Part shown: positions 34,971 to 44,651 of the stretch, piece after piece
How positions within the stretch are numbered: the first letter of the stretch is position 1
How the letters are laid out: each line of letters opens with the position of its first letter
From: Desulfobulbaceae bacterium
GTDB taxonomy: Bacteria; Desulfobacterota; Desulfobulbia; Desulfobulbales; SURF-16
Direction: 5' to 3'
NCBI GenBank assembly: GCA_002868945.1
Contig: PKTX01000048.1
Span: 1 to 64,000 of the forward strand
DNA: 64,000 nt
The notes under the pieces: generated by a model
The model's input: only the letters and a program-made list of their open reading frames with translations
What the model was told of the DNA's origin: nothing
Database searches by the model: none
Translations under genes and position numbers: made by a program

Positions 34971-35948
34971 ATGACTGAGCCCCCTTTTGTGACGTTCGCC
35001 ATTTTAGCCTATAACCAGGAAGAATATATTCGGGCTGCGGCAGAAGCCGCTTTGGCTCAGGACTATCTGAACCTTGAGATAATCTTTTCTGATGATTTTT
35101 CTAAAGATGCTACCTTCAATATTATGCAGGAAATTGCCTCATCTTACAATGGGGCACACCATGTCATAGCCAGACGTAACCCCCATAATCTAGGTTTGTC
35201 GCAGCATTTCAATAAAGTGATGGCCCAAGCGCAAGGGGAGATAGTTGTGGTTGCTGGGGGTGATGACATTTCTTTGCCTAACAGAGTGAGCCAAACAGTT
35301 GAACTGTTTGTTGCGGATCCTGAAGCTACTTTTGTGTCGCTCGGCTTCGAAGAAATTGACCAGAAAGGGGATTTCATACAAAAGGGCAACACAAAAACGA
35401 CAGGGTTACCGCAACGCTCAACGCTTGAGTCAACTCTTGTCGCTGGTGGGCCAGGATTCCATGGAGCTTCCAGTGCTTATAAAAGAATGCTTTTTGATAT
35501 CTTTGGGGATCTTGATAAATCATGTCCATTTGAAGATGCTCCATATGTATTAAGGGGTCTAATCTTAGGTGCAGGTTGGTCTTCACCAAAAAAGGGGGTA
35601 TTTTATCGTAAACATAGGGAAAACTTGTCATCTGGTTTGTATAAATTAAATTTAGATGCCTTGAGAAATCAGTATGAAGCAGATCTTGAAGTAGCACGTA
35701 AGAATGGTTTCCTTGATGAGCGGCTCTGCTTAGTCGTAGAAAAGTGGATAGAAAAATGGCATTATTATCATACATTAATGCGTAATTTTAATGAAACAAA
35801 ATCAAAATCAATATTCTTTTTAACAAAAATACTACCTAGTAAATACATTAGCAAAATCCATTGCTGGAATCTATGTAAATTGGCGATCAAGAATAAATGT
35901 AAAATGTTTTTTGATAAATTCTTGAGCAGGGAACGATTAGTAAAATGA
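34971..35948 (+). CDS. GT2 family glycosyltransferase
   Basis: 325 aa. GT-A fold beginning VTFAILAYNQEEYIRAA, with EIIFSDDFSKD (Asp pair, ~36-46) and the DXD-like GGDDIS near residue 94. It would transfer a nucleotide-activated sugar to the growing lipid-linked EPS unit. It is AT-rich, especially its last third, which also becomes Lys/Phe-rich. It overlaps the next gene by four bases (ATGA). Confidence 0.88.
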   Translation: MTEPPFVTFAILAYNQEEYIRAAAEAALAQDYLNLEIIFSDDFSKDATFNIMQEIASSYNGAHHVIARRNPHNLGLSQHFNKVMAQAQGEIVVVAGGDDISLPNRVSQTVELFVADPEATFVSLGFEEIDQKGDFIQKGNTKTTGLPQRSTLESTLVAGGPGFHGASSAYKRMLFDIFGDLDKSCPFEDAPYVLRGLILGAGWSSPKKGVFYRKHRENLSSGLYKLNLDALRNQYEADLEVARKNGFLDERLCLVVEKWIEKWHYYHTLMRNFNETKSKSIFFLTKILPSKYISKIHCWNLCKLAIKNKCKMFFDKFLSRERLVK

Positions 35949-37153
35949 TGAACCCTTTTGGGGTATGTAAGAATTGGAGAGAAAAAGGACTAATGGGCAA
36001 AAGCGTCGGAGAATTTTTGGTTATACCTTCCTTGAAAGCCCATCGGTCCTCGTCGGGTAATTTTGTGTTGACAGAGAAATTTTTAAGCGGCATGCGTGAA
36101 TATGCTGCCCGATGGCCGGGAACGGTCACTGCCATGGTTGCAGTGCGTGATCATCCGGACAGTAATTTGGATCATGTTGAGGTTAAGCCAGGAGAACAGC
36201 CGTTTAACGTGGAAGCAGTACCAGTCGAACAGAAAGAAATTGTACGCCGAATGAAACAGGCGGATCTTGTTTTTGGGGGACCACTGGGTATCAGTGGTGT
36301 GCGGCAGGCAACTGTAAAAGAGTATGGGTTAATGACGCGTTTGCAGATAACGGCTGCTGGAGCCCCGCATTTATTGAGACGGTGGAAAAGGTTAGCCTTT
36401 GCCACTGCTGCAGAGTTAAGGTGGCGTCGCGCTGCGCGCAAGTTGGCAGGCATCCAGTGTAATGGCGTTCCTGCCTATAATGAGTGTAAGAGCCTTAATT
36501 CAAATGTAATGCTCTTTTTTGACAATCGGATTGCCGCTGAAGACTTGATCCAAGATGAAGAGCTGCAGCAGCGACTAGAACGGCTTCTGTCCGGCGCCCC
36601 ATTGCGCTTGGCCTTTACCGGGCGCTTGTTAAAGATAAAGGGAGTTGATCACCTGCCAATAATTGCGGCTGAATTGAAACGACTCGGTGTTCGGTTTGAA
36701 ATGAGTATCTGCGGTGGCGGTGAATCGGAGCAGCAGCTGGTGCGGATGATTCAGGAGGGTGATTTAACGGATCAGGTCTGTTTGCGAGGAATCTTGAACT
36801 ACCGGGACGAGTTGCTGCCGCTACTCAGAGAGGATGTTGACTTGTTTGTTTGTACCCATACGCAAGGTGATCCTGCCTGTACATACCTGGAAACCATGGC
36901 CTGCGGTATTCCCATTGTTGGGTATGCCAATGAGGCGTGGGCCGGCCTGGCCCCGTTGAGTCGGGCCGGTTGGGTGACACCTTTTAAAAAGCCGCTTCTG
37001 ATTGCCGCCAAGATAGCTGAACTGGATCAAAATCGTACAAATTTAGCTAATGCTTCCAGGGCTGCCCGTGATTTTGCCGCGCAGCATACTTTCAAACTGA
37101 CCATGGATCGGCGCGTCCAACACTTGCTGACCTGTCTCAGTCAACTGAGTTGA
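35945..37153 (+). CDS. GT4 family glycosyltransferase
   Basis: 402 aa. The GT-B C-terminal donor domain is recognisable: RLAFTGRLLKIKGVDHLP (~218-235), MSICGGGESEQQL (~256-268) and ETMACGIPIVGYANEAW (~318-334) with the E-x7-E motif region. The N-terminal half is less conserved. The track start shares ATGA with the preceding stop; a later ATG at 35993 (MGKSVGEF) preceded by AAGGA is possible. Role: sugar transfer in EPS assembly. Confidence 0.88.
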   Translation: MMNPFGVCKNWREKGLMGKSVGEFLVIPSLKAHRSSSGNFVLTEKFLSGMREYAARWPGTVTAMVAVRDHPDSNLDHVEVKPGEQPFNVEAVPVEQKEIVRRMKQADLVFGGPLGISGVRQATVKEYGLMTRLQITAAGAPHLLRRWKRLAFATAAELRWRRAARKLAGIQCNGVPAYNECKSLNSNVMLFFDNRIAAEDLIQDEELQQRLERLLSGAPLRLAFTGRLLKIKGVDHLPIIAAELKRLGVRFEMSICGGGESEQQLVRMIQEGDLTDQVCLRGILNYRDELLPLLREDVDLFVCTHTQGDPACTYLETMACGIPIVGYANEAWAGLAPLSRAGWVTPFKKPLLIAAKIAELDQNRTNLANASRAARDFAAQHTFKLTMDRRVQHLLTCLSQLS

Positions 37154-37188
37154 AGCTGTTGATGTGTTTGTGTGTTTAGAGCGAATTA

Positions 37189-38229
37189 ATGCCGATAACC
37201 ATAAAGCAAAGTGTAAGAAGGTTACTAGGCCCAACTCTGCAATTAGTTGGGTACAAGACTGGCCTCATGCGGCTTGCGGCCGGCAGGGGACAGATTCAGG
37301 GCGCACTGATTTTGATGTATCACAGTGTTGGCGATGCCCAGAATGCCAAGTGGCTAGACCCGGCCAATCATGTCCCTGCGGCCATTTTTTCTCGACAAAT
37401 GGAGTTCTTGGCCAGGGAGCGGAAAGTTGTTGCTCTGGATGAATTGGTGTCAACCCTGCAAAAAGGTATAACGCCCGCTGCAGGCACGGTGGTCATCACC
37501 TTTGATGACGGCTATCTTGATAATCTCACTGTTGCCGCCCCGATCCTTCAGCGTTACAAGCTGCCGGCCACCCTTTTTCTGCCCATCGGCTATATTGATC
37601 GGGCGGAAACCCAGTGGGTGGATCAGGCCTACAGCGCCTTCAAGTTTCGCAGCAACTCCAGGCTGGTCTGGGGCGCAGGAGTTGCAACCACTTTTAACCT
37701 TGATGATAGGGCAGAACATCAGGCCGGCTACCTGGCTGTCTGCGAACAGCTGTTACAGGCCGGCGCCCGTAAGCGCCGGGAGCTGCTGGACGAATTGTTT
37801 GGGCAGCTCCACCCCACCAGCTTGCCGCCGCGTCTTACCATGAACTGGCACGAGGTGAAAAGCCTGCTGCGCTCATATCCCTGTTTTGAGATCGGGGGGC
37901 ACACACTGGAGCATACTGATCTCAGCAATGTGTCCGGAGAAGAGGCCCAGAAAGAACTGATTACCTGTGCCCAACGGTTAGAAGAGGAGTTGGGTGTGCA
38001 GCCGCACCCTTTCTCCTTTTGTTACGGGCGAACTTCCGATTCTTTGCGCCGCATGGCTGCGACTGCCGGTTTTGAGGCAGCCTGCGGCGGTGAGGGGTTG
38101 GATCCGGTAATCAAGGCCCCGGCCGATCTTTTTCGCCTGCCGCGCGTAGCCGGGCCTGCCTCCATGCGGCGTTTTGATCTGTTGACCAGTTCGGCAAATA
38201 CCGGCATCTGGCGGAGGCTGGGAAGATAA
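37189..38229 (+). CDS. Polysaccharide deacetylase (NodB-like), first copy
   Basis: 346 aa. NodB motif 1 TFDDGYLDN near residue 104 and motif 2 HTLEHTDLS near residue 244 carry the metal-binding Asp and His residues. A second family feature is ALILMYHSVGD near residue 40. Exosortase-linked EPS clusters usually carry such a deacetylase, which removes N- or O-acetyl groups from the polymer. It is followed by a FemAB-like gene; a mirror pair (FemAB then deacetylase) lies at 42.5-44.6 kb. Confidence 0.9.
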   Translation: MPITIKQSVRRLLGPTLQLVGYKTGLMRLAAGRGQIQGALILMYHSVGDAQNAKWLDPANHVPAAIFSRQMEFLARERKVVALDELVSTLQKGITPAAGTVVITFDDGYLDNLTVAAPILQRYKLPATLFLPIGYIDRAETQWVDQAYSAFKFRSNSRLVWGAGVATTFNLDDRAEHQAGYLAVCEQLLQAGARKRRELLDELFGQLHPTSLPPRLTMNWHEVKSLLRSYPCFEIGGHTLEHTDLSNVSGEEAQKELITCAQRLEEELGVQPHPFSFCYGRTSDSLRRMAATAGFEAACGGEGLDPVIKAPADLFRLPRVAGPASMRRFDLLTSSANTGIWRRLGR

Positions 38230-38298
38230 CCGCGTTGTGGATGAATAATCGGGATGCCGTGGTAGGTGGCCCGGGCTTGACTTTAGGAGGCAAAGAGC

Positions 38299-39312
38299 TT
38301 GGAAGATTGTGAGTGGGATGCTTTTCTGAAAAACTGCCATTATTGCCATCATGAGCAGTCCAGCCAATATGCTGCCAACCGGGCCGCATATGGCTATCAC
38401 TGCGACCGGGTGGTGGTTGGGAATGGTGACAGGATTGTCGGTGGTGCGCAAGTTCTGATACAATCTACGCCGCTGGGCAAGTTGGCCCATATCCAGCGGG
38501 CACCCCTTGCTGTTGATGATGATCCGCAGGTCTTGCGCCAGGTTGTCCAGAAACTGGAAGAGATGGCCATAGCAAAGGGTTACAGGTCGGTACGGGTCGA
38601 TTTGTTTCCTCATCAAACTGCGGCTTTTAAAGTTTTGGAAGAGGCCGGGTTTGTCTGTTCAAACCTTTGGTCCAGTGGGATGGGTTCTGTTGTGGTTCCG
38701 TTGAATTATACGGACGAAGAACTTTCGGCAAGAATGCATAAAAAAGTTGCCTATGAAGTCCGGCGGGCCCGCAATAAAGGGGCACTAGTGTTGACTAATA
38801 GCGAGAATGCGGTTGACGAATTTTACGAACTGCATCAGGCCACGGCCTCTTATCAGGAGTTTCCGATTTTCCCTCGGCATTACTTTGTTTATCTTTGGCG
38901 GACTTTTAGACAGACAGGTATGGTGCAACCATTTATTGCCTATTACAACGACAAACCCATCGCGGCCCTGTTCAATGTGATTGTTGGTGACCATATGTAT
39001 TTTGGATGGGGCGGCATGAGCCGGGATTCTGATGCTAAAAAAATAAGAGTCAACTATCTGCTGCATATGACGGCGATGGCCTGGGCGCGTGAGCATGGTT
39101 GCACGAGGTATGACTTTGCCGGAACTCAGCCCTTTAAGCAATGGTTCGCGGTGGAAATCGTCCAGTGGCCCCACGCCTTGCGCAAAGTGTACGGACCTGC
39201 TGCGGCCTGGCGTTGGAACATGATGAACATGAGCAATAACAGCCCCTTTATAAAACGGCTTGTCCAAAAGGCATCTCGTGAACTCGGTTTATCTCAAAGG
39301 ATGCCTGTATGA
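38299..39312 (+). CDS. FemAB-related GNAT-fold protein, first copy
   Basis: 337 aa from a TTG start with a perfect AGGAGG eight bases upstream. Two GNAT-like halves, with YAANRAAYGYHCDRVVV near residue 25 and MRVNYLLH-type motif (here IRVNYLLHMTAMAWAREHG) near residue 250, then DFAGTQPFKQWFA. This matches the FemAB-related protein of PEP-CTERM/exosortase loci. FemAB proteins transfer amino acids to amino groups; here a substrate on EPS is inferred. A paralogue is at 42496. Confidence 0.85.
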   Translation: MEDCEWDAFLKNCHYCHHEQSSQYAANRAAYGYHCDRVVVGNGDRIVGGAQVLIQSTPLGKLAHIQRAPLAVDDDPQVLRQVVQKLEEMAIAKGYRSVRVDLFPHQTAAFKVLEEAGFVCSNLWSSGMGSVVVPLNYTDEELSARMHKKVAYEVRRARNKGALVLTNSENAVDEFYELHQATASYQEFPIFPRHYFVYLWRTFRQTGMVQPFIAYYNDKPIAALFNVIVGDHMYFGWGGMSRDSDAKKIRVNYLLHMTAMAWAREHGCTRYDFAGTQPFKQWFAVEIVQWPHALRKVYGPAAAWRWNMMNMSNNSPFIKRLVQKASRELGLSQRMPV

Positions 39313-40280
39313 TGTTGCCAACCGGTAAACAATCGGACACCGGGCGAAATCCACAGGTCACCGTGGTGATCGTGACCTATAATTCCCGTGAAACCATCGG
39401 CGCTGCTCTGGATGCGTTGCAGGAATCTTACGCTGCCGGCCTGGCTGATATCGTGGTGGTGGATAATGCCAGCCATGACGGCACTGCCGATTTTGTAGCG
39501 GAGCATTCCCCCTGGGCAACGCTGGTGCGCAATTCCGGTAACGTCGGTTTTGGCCTGGGGTGTAATCGGGGCTTTGAGTGCGTCGCAACCCCGTACGTTT
39601 TGCTGTTGAATCCCGATGCGGTGATCACCGCCCAATCATTGATGACGCTGGTTGATTTTATGGAGCGGAACCCGCGGGCAGGCATCTGCGGCCCGGCGGT
39701 GCAGGAAATTTCCGGCGCCTTACAACCGGCCGGTGCCCTGCCGAACCCTTGGAAAATTATGTTGCGGCCCTTGTTGCCGGGATGGGCCTCGAAGGGGTTG
39801 CGCCATGTGGTGCCAGGTGAGGCGCCGGCGCCGGCGGACTGGATTTGTGGATCCGTGATGCTGCTGCGCTGGCGGATGCTGGAGGAGATCGGTTGGTTCG
39901 ACCCCCGTTTTTTTCTCTATTTTGAAGAGACGGATCTGTGTTATCGGGCCCGCAAAGTCGGCTGGCAGAGTTGGACCGTCGGAGAAGCGGTTGCCGGACA
40001 TGTAAACGCGGCCTCTGCCAAGACCACCAAGGCCCCGATGATGCGGGGCACTATTTCAGAGCATTATTTTAGAAGCCGTTTCTATTATATGATCAAACAC
40101 CATGGCTGGCCGACGGCGGTGGTAGCTGAACTCGGTGAACTGCTTCTTATGATGGCGCTGGCAGCCGGTGAACGGGTGAGAGGAAGGTCTTGTAAAAACC
40201 TTGGTCCGCGTTTGCGAGCGCCGATTCTGCAGCGACCCGCTACACCCGGCGAGCACGACGGGGTACCCCCTCATGCCTGA
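39309..40280 (+). CDS. GT2 family glycosyltransferase (rhamnosyltransferase-like)
   Basis: 323 aa, starting in the stop codon of the FemAB gene (ATGA). VTVVIVTYNSRETIGAAL opens the GT-A domain, with DIVVVDNASHDGT and NVGFGLGCNRG, then LLLNPDA and FLYFEETDLCYRARKVGW, the signature of the rhamnosyl/galactofuranosyl GT2 branch. It adds a sugar to the EPS unit; the sugar cannot be named. Confidence 0.9.
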   Translation: MMLPTGKQSDTGRNPQVTVVIVTYNSRETIGAALDALQESYAAGLADIVVVDNASHDGTADFVAEHSPWATLVRNSGNVGFGLGCNRGFECVATPYVLLLNPDAVITAQSLMTLVDFMERNPRAGICGPAVQEISGALQPAGALPNPWKIMLRPLLPGWASKGLRHVVPGEAPAPADWICGSVMLLRWRMLEEIGWFDPRFFLYFEETDLCYRARKVGWQSWTVGEAVAGHVNAASAKTTKAPMMRGTISEHYFRSRFYYMIKHHGWPTAVVAELGELLLMMALAAGERVRGRSCKNLGPRLRAPILQRPATPGEHDGVPPHA

Positions 40281-41397
40281 AGCGTTAAACTGCCTGGGGG
40301 ATAACGCTATTTTTTTTGGCAGACGGCCCGAAAAGCTTCTGGAATTTGGTACCTCCAGACGGTTGGCCATTAACAACACCCCCCCATATAAATTCGCTTA
40401 CGCGAGAACGGCCCTCAAGTATGGCTTAAAGGCCAGAGGGTTTAAGCCGGGTGATGTTTTGTTGGTCCCGGACTTGATCTGTGAATCGGTGTTGGAGCCG
40501 CTGGATGCTTTAGGGTTTAGTGTGACGTACTATCCGGTTGACCACTCTCTGGAGCCGGAATGGGGCCGAATGAAAGGGCTGCTGACTCCCCAAACCAGAG
40601 CCTTGCTGCTGGTTCATTATTTTGGGCAACCGCGATCGATAGCGCAATCGCTTGCATTCTGCCGTGAAAAATCGCTGTTGTTGATTGAAGATAACGCCCA
40701 TGGCTTCGGGGCTACATACAATGGCCAACTGCTGGGAACTTTCGGAGAGATTGGCATCAGTGCGCCGCGCAAAAGTTTCCCGATTCAAAATGGCGCTCTT
40801 CTTCATCTGGCCGGCAGCCAAAGGCCGGACGTCACCTCCCTGCAGCTGCAGCCGTCCGCCGACAGATCCTTTTGGAGAAGGGTTAAAAAATGGCTTCAGC
40901 TGTTGGCCCCGGCGGCTCTGCTTGGCCACCGTCGGGCCGGGGTCGAGTTTCGCCGCCGGCTGGGGCAGCCATTACCTTATGCTTCCCAGGAAGCCTTCCG
41001 GGACCTGCCATTGGCTCGGGATTATGGTATGGATGCCGACGTTGAAAGTTTTCTGGCTGAGCAGAATTTGGCTTATGTGGGTACGATACGCCGGCGCATC
41101 TATCGAATATGGGAGAAATGGACTAAAACTCAAGGATTGGTTCCTGTTTTTCCGGAACTTGCAGCCGGGGCCGTTCCTCTGGTTTTTCCGGCCTGGGCGA
41201 AATCAGCCGCCGACAGCCTGCAATGGTATGAGCGGGGGCATCGGGCCGGAGTGGACATCCACTCTTGGCCTACATTACCGCAGACCATTGTCAAAGAAAA
41301 CGGCGGAGCGATGCGGTGTTGGGAGCGTCTGGTCTGCTTTCCCATCCACCAGGAAATGGATATGCAGATGCTGGAAAGGCGTCTGACGCTACTTTAA
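40273..41397 (+). CDS. DegT/DnrJ aminotransferase-like protein
   Basis: 374 aa from the ATG at 40273, which overlaps the preceding stop by eight bases; the track start is 24 codons earlier. Fold type I features: YARTALKYGLKARGFKPGD, IEDNAHGFGA (cofactor Asp) and a Lys at about 167 in APRKSFPIQNG at the PLP-lysine position. The sequence after the Lys diverges from normal DegT enzymes, so it may be a divergent or non-catalytic member. Likely role: synthesis of an amino sugar for the EPS. Confidence 0.75.
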   Translation: MPEALNCLGDNAIFFGRRPEKLLEFGTSRRLAINNTPPYKFAYARTALKYGLKARGFKPGDVLLVPDLICESVLEPLDALGFSVTYYPVDHSLEPEWGRMKGLLTPQTRALLLVHYFGQPRSIAQSLAFCREKSLLLIEDNAHGFGATYNGQLLGTFGEIGISAPRKSFPIQNGALLHLAGSQRPDVTSLQLQPSADRSFWRRVKKWLQLLAPAALLGHRRAGVEFRRRLGQPLPYASQEAFRDLPLARDYGMDADVESFLAEQNLAYVGTIRRRIYRIWEKWTKTQGLVPVFPELAAGAVPLVFPAWAKSAADSLQWYERGHRAGVDIHSWPTLPQTIVKENGGAMRCWERLVCFPIHQEMDMQMLERRLTLL

Positions 41398-41429
41398 CAG
41401 TAGGCAGATAAACACCTAAGAGATTATCC

Positions 41430-42503
41430 ATGTACTATTCCGTTATTCCGGGTCGGAAGTTGACTTCGGAACTGACGGCCCGCTGGAGTGCCATTCAGCG
41501 AGCCGATCCGACCTTGGCCAGTCCTTATTTTCGCCCTGAATTTACCCAGGCGGTGGCCGCAGTGCGTGACGACGTCTTTGTTGGTCTACTGGAAGATAAC
41601 GGCGAGGTGGTCGGTTTTTTCCCTTTTCAGCGCAGCCGTGGCGGGATGGCCCGGCCGGTGGGGCTTGGGCTTTCCGATTATCATGGGGTTATAGCCCGTT
41701 CTGATGCCCAGTGGACTGCCAGCGAGTTGATGCAGGGGTGTAAGTTGATTCGCTGGGAGTTTGATCATCTGCCCACGAGCCAGCAGCAGTTTGCTGCCTG
41801 TTATAACGATGTTTCCGAATCGCCGATTATTGAAGTTTCCCGGGGGATGGCGGCTTATGAAGCATCACGCGACAAATCCGGTCGCAAGCAACTGCGGGAA
41901 GCACGCCGGAAAAGTGAGAAGCTGGCAACAGAGGTTGGACCGCTCAGCTTCACCTTGCATTCCGCGCATCAGGATATCCTGCAACAGTTGCTGACCTGGA
42001 AATCGGAACAGTGTCGGCGAACCGGTACAGTTGATTTCTTTGCCCTTGATTGGTGCGTTAAGCTGATATCACGTATTCATGCCACCCGAGAGTCTGACTT
42101 TGGTGGGATGTTGGCCTGTCTGCATGCCGGCGAGACTTTAGCCGCAGTCCATTTTGCCATGTATTCCCGACAGGTCTGGCATTCATGGTTCCCGGCCTAC
42201 AATCATGAACTGCAAGAGTATTCGCCAGGTTTTGTTCTGTTGCTTGAGTTGATCCAAGCGGCATCCGGGCAGGGGATCAAATATATAGATCTGGGTAAGG
42301 GCCTTTCGTTATACAAGAAAAGAGTCATGACCGGCCGAATTCCGGTGGCGGAAGGTTGCCTGGCCATTCCCTCGGTTTATAACCGGTTGCGCGCGTTTCG
42401 GGAAAAGCTTGAATCGTGGGGAAAACACTCCCGTTTAAAGCCACTGCTGCGGTTCCCTGGGCGGATTGTCAGAAATATGGACAGGAAGAAGCGGTATGAA
42501 TGA
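41430..42503 (+). CDS. CelD/BioF2-like GNAT acetyltransferase
   Basis: 357 aa. An N-terminal region with SPYFRPEFTQAVAAVRDDVFVGLLEDNGEVVGFFPFQ and a GNAT-like C-terminal half with AAYEASRDKSGRKQLREARRKSEKL and YIDLGKGLSLYKKRVM match the CelD family found in EPS and cellulose loci. It presumably acylates sugar or amino-sugar residues. It lies between the amino-transferase-like gene and the second FemAB gene. Confidence 0.78.
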   Translation: MYYSVIPGRKLTSELTARWSAIQRADPTLASPYFRPEFTQAVAAVRDDVFVGLLEDNGEVVGFFPFQRSRGGMARPVGLGLSDYHGVIARSDAQWTASELMQGCKLIRWEFDHLPTSQQQFAACYNDVSESPIIEVSRGMAAYEASRDKSGRKQLREARRKSEKLATEVGPLSFTLHSAHQDILQQLLTWKSEQCRRTGTVDFFALDWCVKLISRIHATRESDFGGMLACLHAGETLAAVHFAMYSRQVWHSWFPAYNHELQEYSPGFVLLLELIQAASGQGIKYIDLGKGLSLYKKRVMTGRIPVAEGCLAIPSVYNRLRAFREKLESWGKHSRLKPLLRFPGRIVRNMDRKKRYE

Positions 42504-43551
42504 TGGTTGCGGTGATTCGGCAGCTCATGTGGCCACTGACGATGAATGGGATGCGTTTTTACAGCGCTGCTTTCTTTGTCATCCTGAGCAGTCGAGTCCG
42601 TATGCGGCAAATCGGGTCGAGTATGGATATCGATGTGATCGAGTAGTGGTGCGGGAAAAGGGGGGCATCGTCGGTGGCGCACAGATCCTGGTGTGGCCGA
42701 CCCCCTTTGGGAATCATGCCCGTATCTTCAGGGGGCCGGTAGTTCTGGATGACGACCCCCGTTTGATGCGTGAGGTTGTCAGGCGGGTGGACCAGGAAGC
42801 CAGTGCCTATGGCTATACTTCGGTACAGGTTGATCTTTTCCCGGAGCATAAGGTGGCGCATCAGGCTTTACAGGAGGAGGGATTTTCTCCGGCACCGGAT
42901 GGGGCGCAGTCAAAAGAATCCTTTCGCATTCCTCTTGCATTTTCCAATGAAGAGCTGATGAGCCGTATGAACAAAAATGTTGCATACTCTGTCCGACGCG
43001 CTATCCGCGATAAGATTACCGTTCGGGCTGGAGGTGATGCCCCGCTTGAGGATTTTTACAAGATGCACGAAGCAACAGCCCGGCACCAGGGGTTTCTCCG
43101 ATTTCCGCAGGAGTATTTTACTGATTTGTGGGGTCTTCTAGGCAAAAGGGGTAAGGTTCAATATTTTGTCGCCTATTGTGATGATGTCCCCCTGGCCGGG
43201 ATCTACAATGTGATCGTCGGGCGCACAATGTATTACAACTGGGGAGGAATGCGATGGGAACCGGAGGTGAAAAAAATGCGGGTGAACTATCTCCTGCATA
43301 TGACCGCAATGGCCTGGGCCCGGACGCATGGTTGCACCTTTTATGACCTGTCCGGCATTCAGCCGTTTAAAAAACAGTTTGCCATTGAAAAGGTTTTTTG
43401 GCCACGTCCCCTCCTTAAATGCTATGGCTCACTCAGGGGGCTACGCTGGAAAATGCATGAATTAACTGCCTCTGGACCTCGGATGCGGCGCATGGTCAAG
43501 AAAGCGGCAAGGCTTTTGGGCGGACGTCAGGAAAAGAAGATGCCCTGGTGA
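42496..43551 (+). CDS. FemAB-related GNAT-fold protein, second copy
   Basis: 351 aa from the ATG at 42496 (GGAAGAAG upstream); the track start ten codons earlier lies within the previous gene. It aligns by eye along its length with the protein at 38299: HPEQSSPYAANRVEYGY, VQVDLFPEH, MRVNYLLHMTAMAWARTHG and LSGIQPFKKQFA. The paralogues share the exosortase-locus FemAB features. It overlaps the next deacetylase gene by four bases. Confidence 0.85.
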   Translation: MNDGCGDSAAHVATDDEWDAFLQRCFLCHPEQSSPYAANRVEYGYRCDRVVVREKGGIVGGAQILVWPTPFGNHARIFRGPVVLDDDPRLMREVVRRVDQEASAYGYTSVQVDLFPEHKVAHQALQEEGFSPAPDGAQSKESFRIPLAFSNEELMSRMNKNVAYSVRRAIRDKITVRAGGDAPLEDFYKMHEATARHQGFLRFPQEYFTDLWGLLGKRGKVQYFVAYCDDVPLAGIYNVIVGRTMYYNWGGMRWEPEVKKMRVNYLLHMTAMAWARTHGCTFYDLSGIQPFKKQFAIEKVFWPRPLLKCYGSLRGLRWKMHELTASGPRMRRMVKKAARLLGGRQEKKMPW

Positions 43552-44609
43552 AGGTGATGATGTTTTCCGACCGCAAGCGGATTAAATACGGGCTGCGTTC
43601 GATGCTGGATCTGTTGGCAGCTGCCACTGGTCTGCTGCAATGGCATGAACGGTGCATGCGACAGGGGCTGACCATCCTCATGTATCACCGAATTTTGCCC
43701 GCTGCTCAGTGCCGTGCCTATCCTCTTGCCTCTTTGGTTATCCCCATTGATGTTTTCCGGCAGCAGCTGCGCTGGCTGGCTGCCCGCTGCCGGGTGGTGC
43801 CGGTGCGTGACGCCCTGGCCGAGATCTCCGCTGGTGGAACCCGTGCCAAACCATTGGTGGCGGTCACCTTTGATGACGGCTATAATGACAATCATAGCCT
43901 GGCAGCACCGATTCTGGAGGAGTATGGGTTGCGCGGCACTTTTTTTGTAACCAGTGGTTTTGTGGCAGAGGGCAGGCCGCAATGGTATGACAGGGCGGCA
44001 GTGGCCTGGCAGCATGCAGGGCGCCAACAACGTCGCCTTTTGTTGCAGGCCTTGCCGGCAATGGCTGATGGCCGACTTGCTGAAAATGTTGACGGCAGGG
44101 GCATACAGACCTGGATGGAAGGGCTGAAGCGGACGGCTGCTGCTGAGCGTATGAAACTGGTGATGAAAGCGGAAACTCTGGCCGGCAAATTTTTAGATCT
44201 TTCCGGTTATCAGCCCATGAGCCCTGAGCAGGTAAAGGATTTACATGGCAGGGGACATGAGGTTGCCTCGCACACGGTTTCCCATCCGATTTTGCCGCAG
44301 TTGTCTGATACGTCTTTGGCTGCGGAGCTACGCGATTCGGCAGCGCAGCTTAACGCCTGGACCGGGGCAGCGGTAAGCGGTTTCTGTTATCCAAACGGCG
44401 ATTACGACCTTCGGGTGGAAGAGGCTGTGTTAGAGGCCGGCTATGGCTATGCCTGTACAGTTGAAGAAGGCAGGAATCAACATGACGTCTGTCCGACCCG
44501 CCTGGCTCGCCTGCCGATGACCATGCAGCGAATCATGTCCGGCTGTTCTCACGACCATTTGGGTTTTCGTGCTGAGCTGTGCCGGGTAAGGGCTTTGTGG
44601 CGCCGGTAA
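43548..44609 (+). CDS. Polysaccharide deacetylase (NodB-like), second copy
   Basis: 353 aa from a GTG sharing GTGA with the preceding stop. LTILMYHRILPA near residue 42, motif 1 VTFDDGYNDNH near residue 106, and motif 2 SHTVSHPILPQ near residue 242 identify the fold and metal ligands. It is related to the 37189 copy but is longer between motifs. Together with the FemAB partner it mirrors the upstream pair, suggesting two dedicated modification steps. Confidence 0.9.
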   Translation: MKVMMFSDRKRIKYGLRSMLDLLAAATGLLQWHERCMRQGLTILMYHRILPAAQCRAYPLASLVIPIDVFRQQLRWLAARCRVVPVRDALAEISAGGTRAKPLVAVTFDDGYNDNHSLAAPILEEYGLRGTFFVTSGFVAEGRPQWYDRAAVAWQHAGRQQRRLLLQALPAMADGRLAENVDGRGIQTWMEGLKRTAAAERMKLVMKAETLAGKFLDLSGYQPMSPEQVKDLHGRGHEVASHTVSHPILPQLSDTSLAAELRDSAAQLNAWTGAAVSGFCYPNGDYDLRVEEAVLEAGYGYACTVEEGRNQHDVCPTRLARLPMTMQRIMSGCSHDHLGFRAELCRVRALWRR

Positions 44610-44651
44610 AGGTGGTTGGCGATACTATTTCAAAAAGGGACTGGTAGGAAG

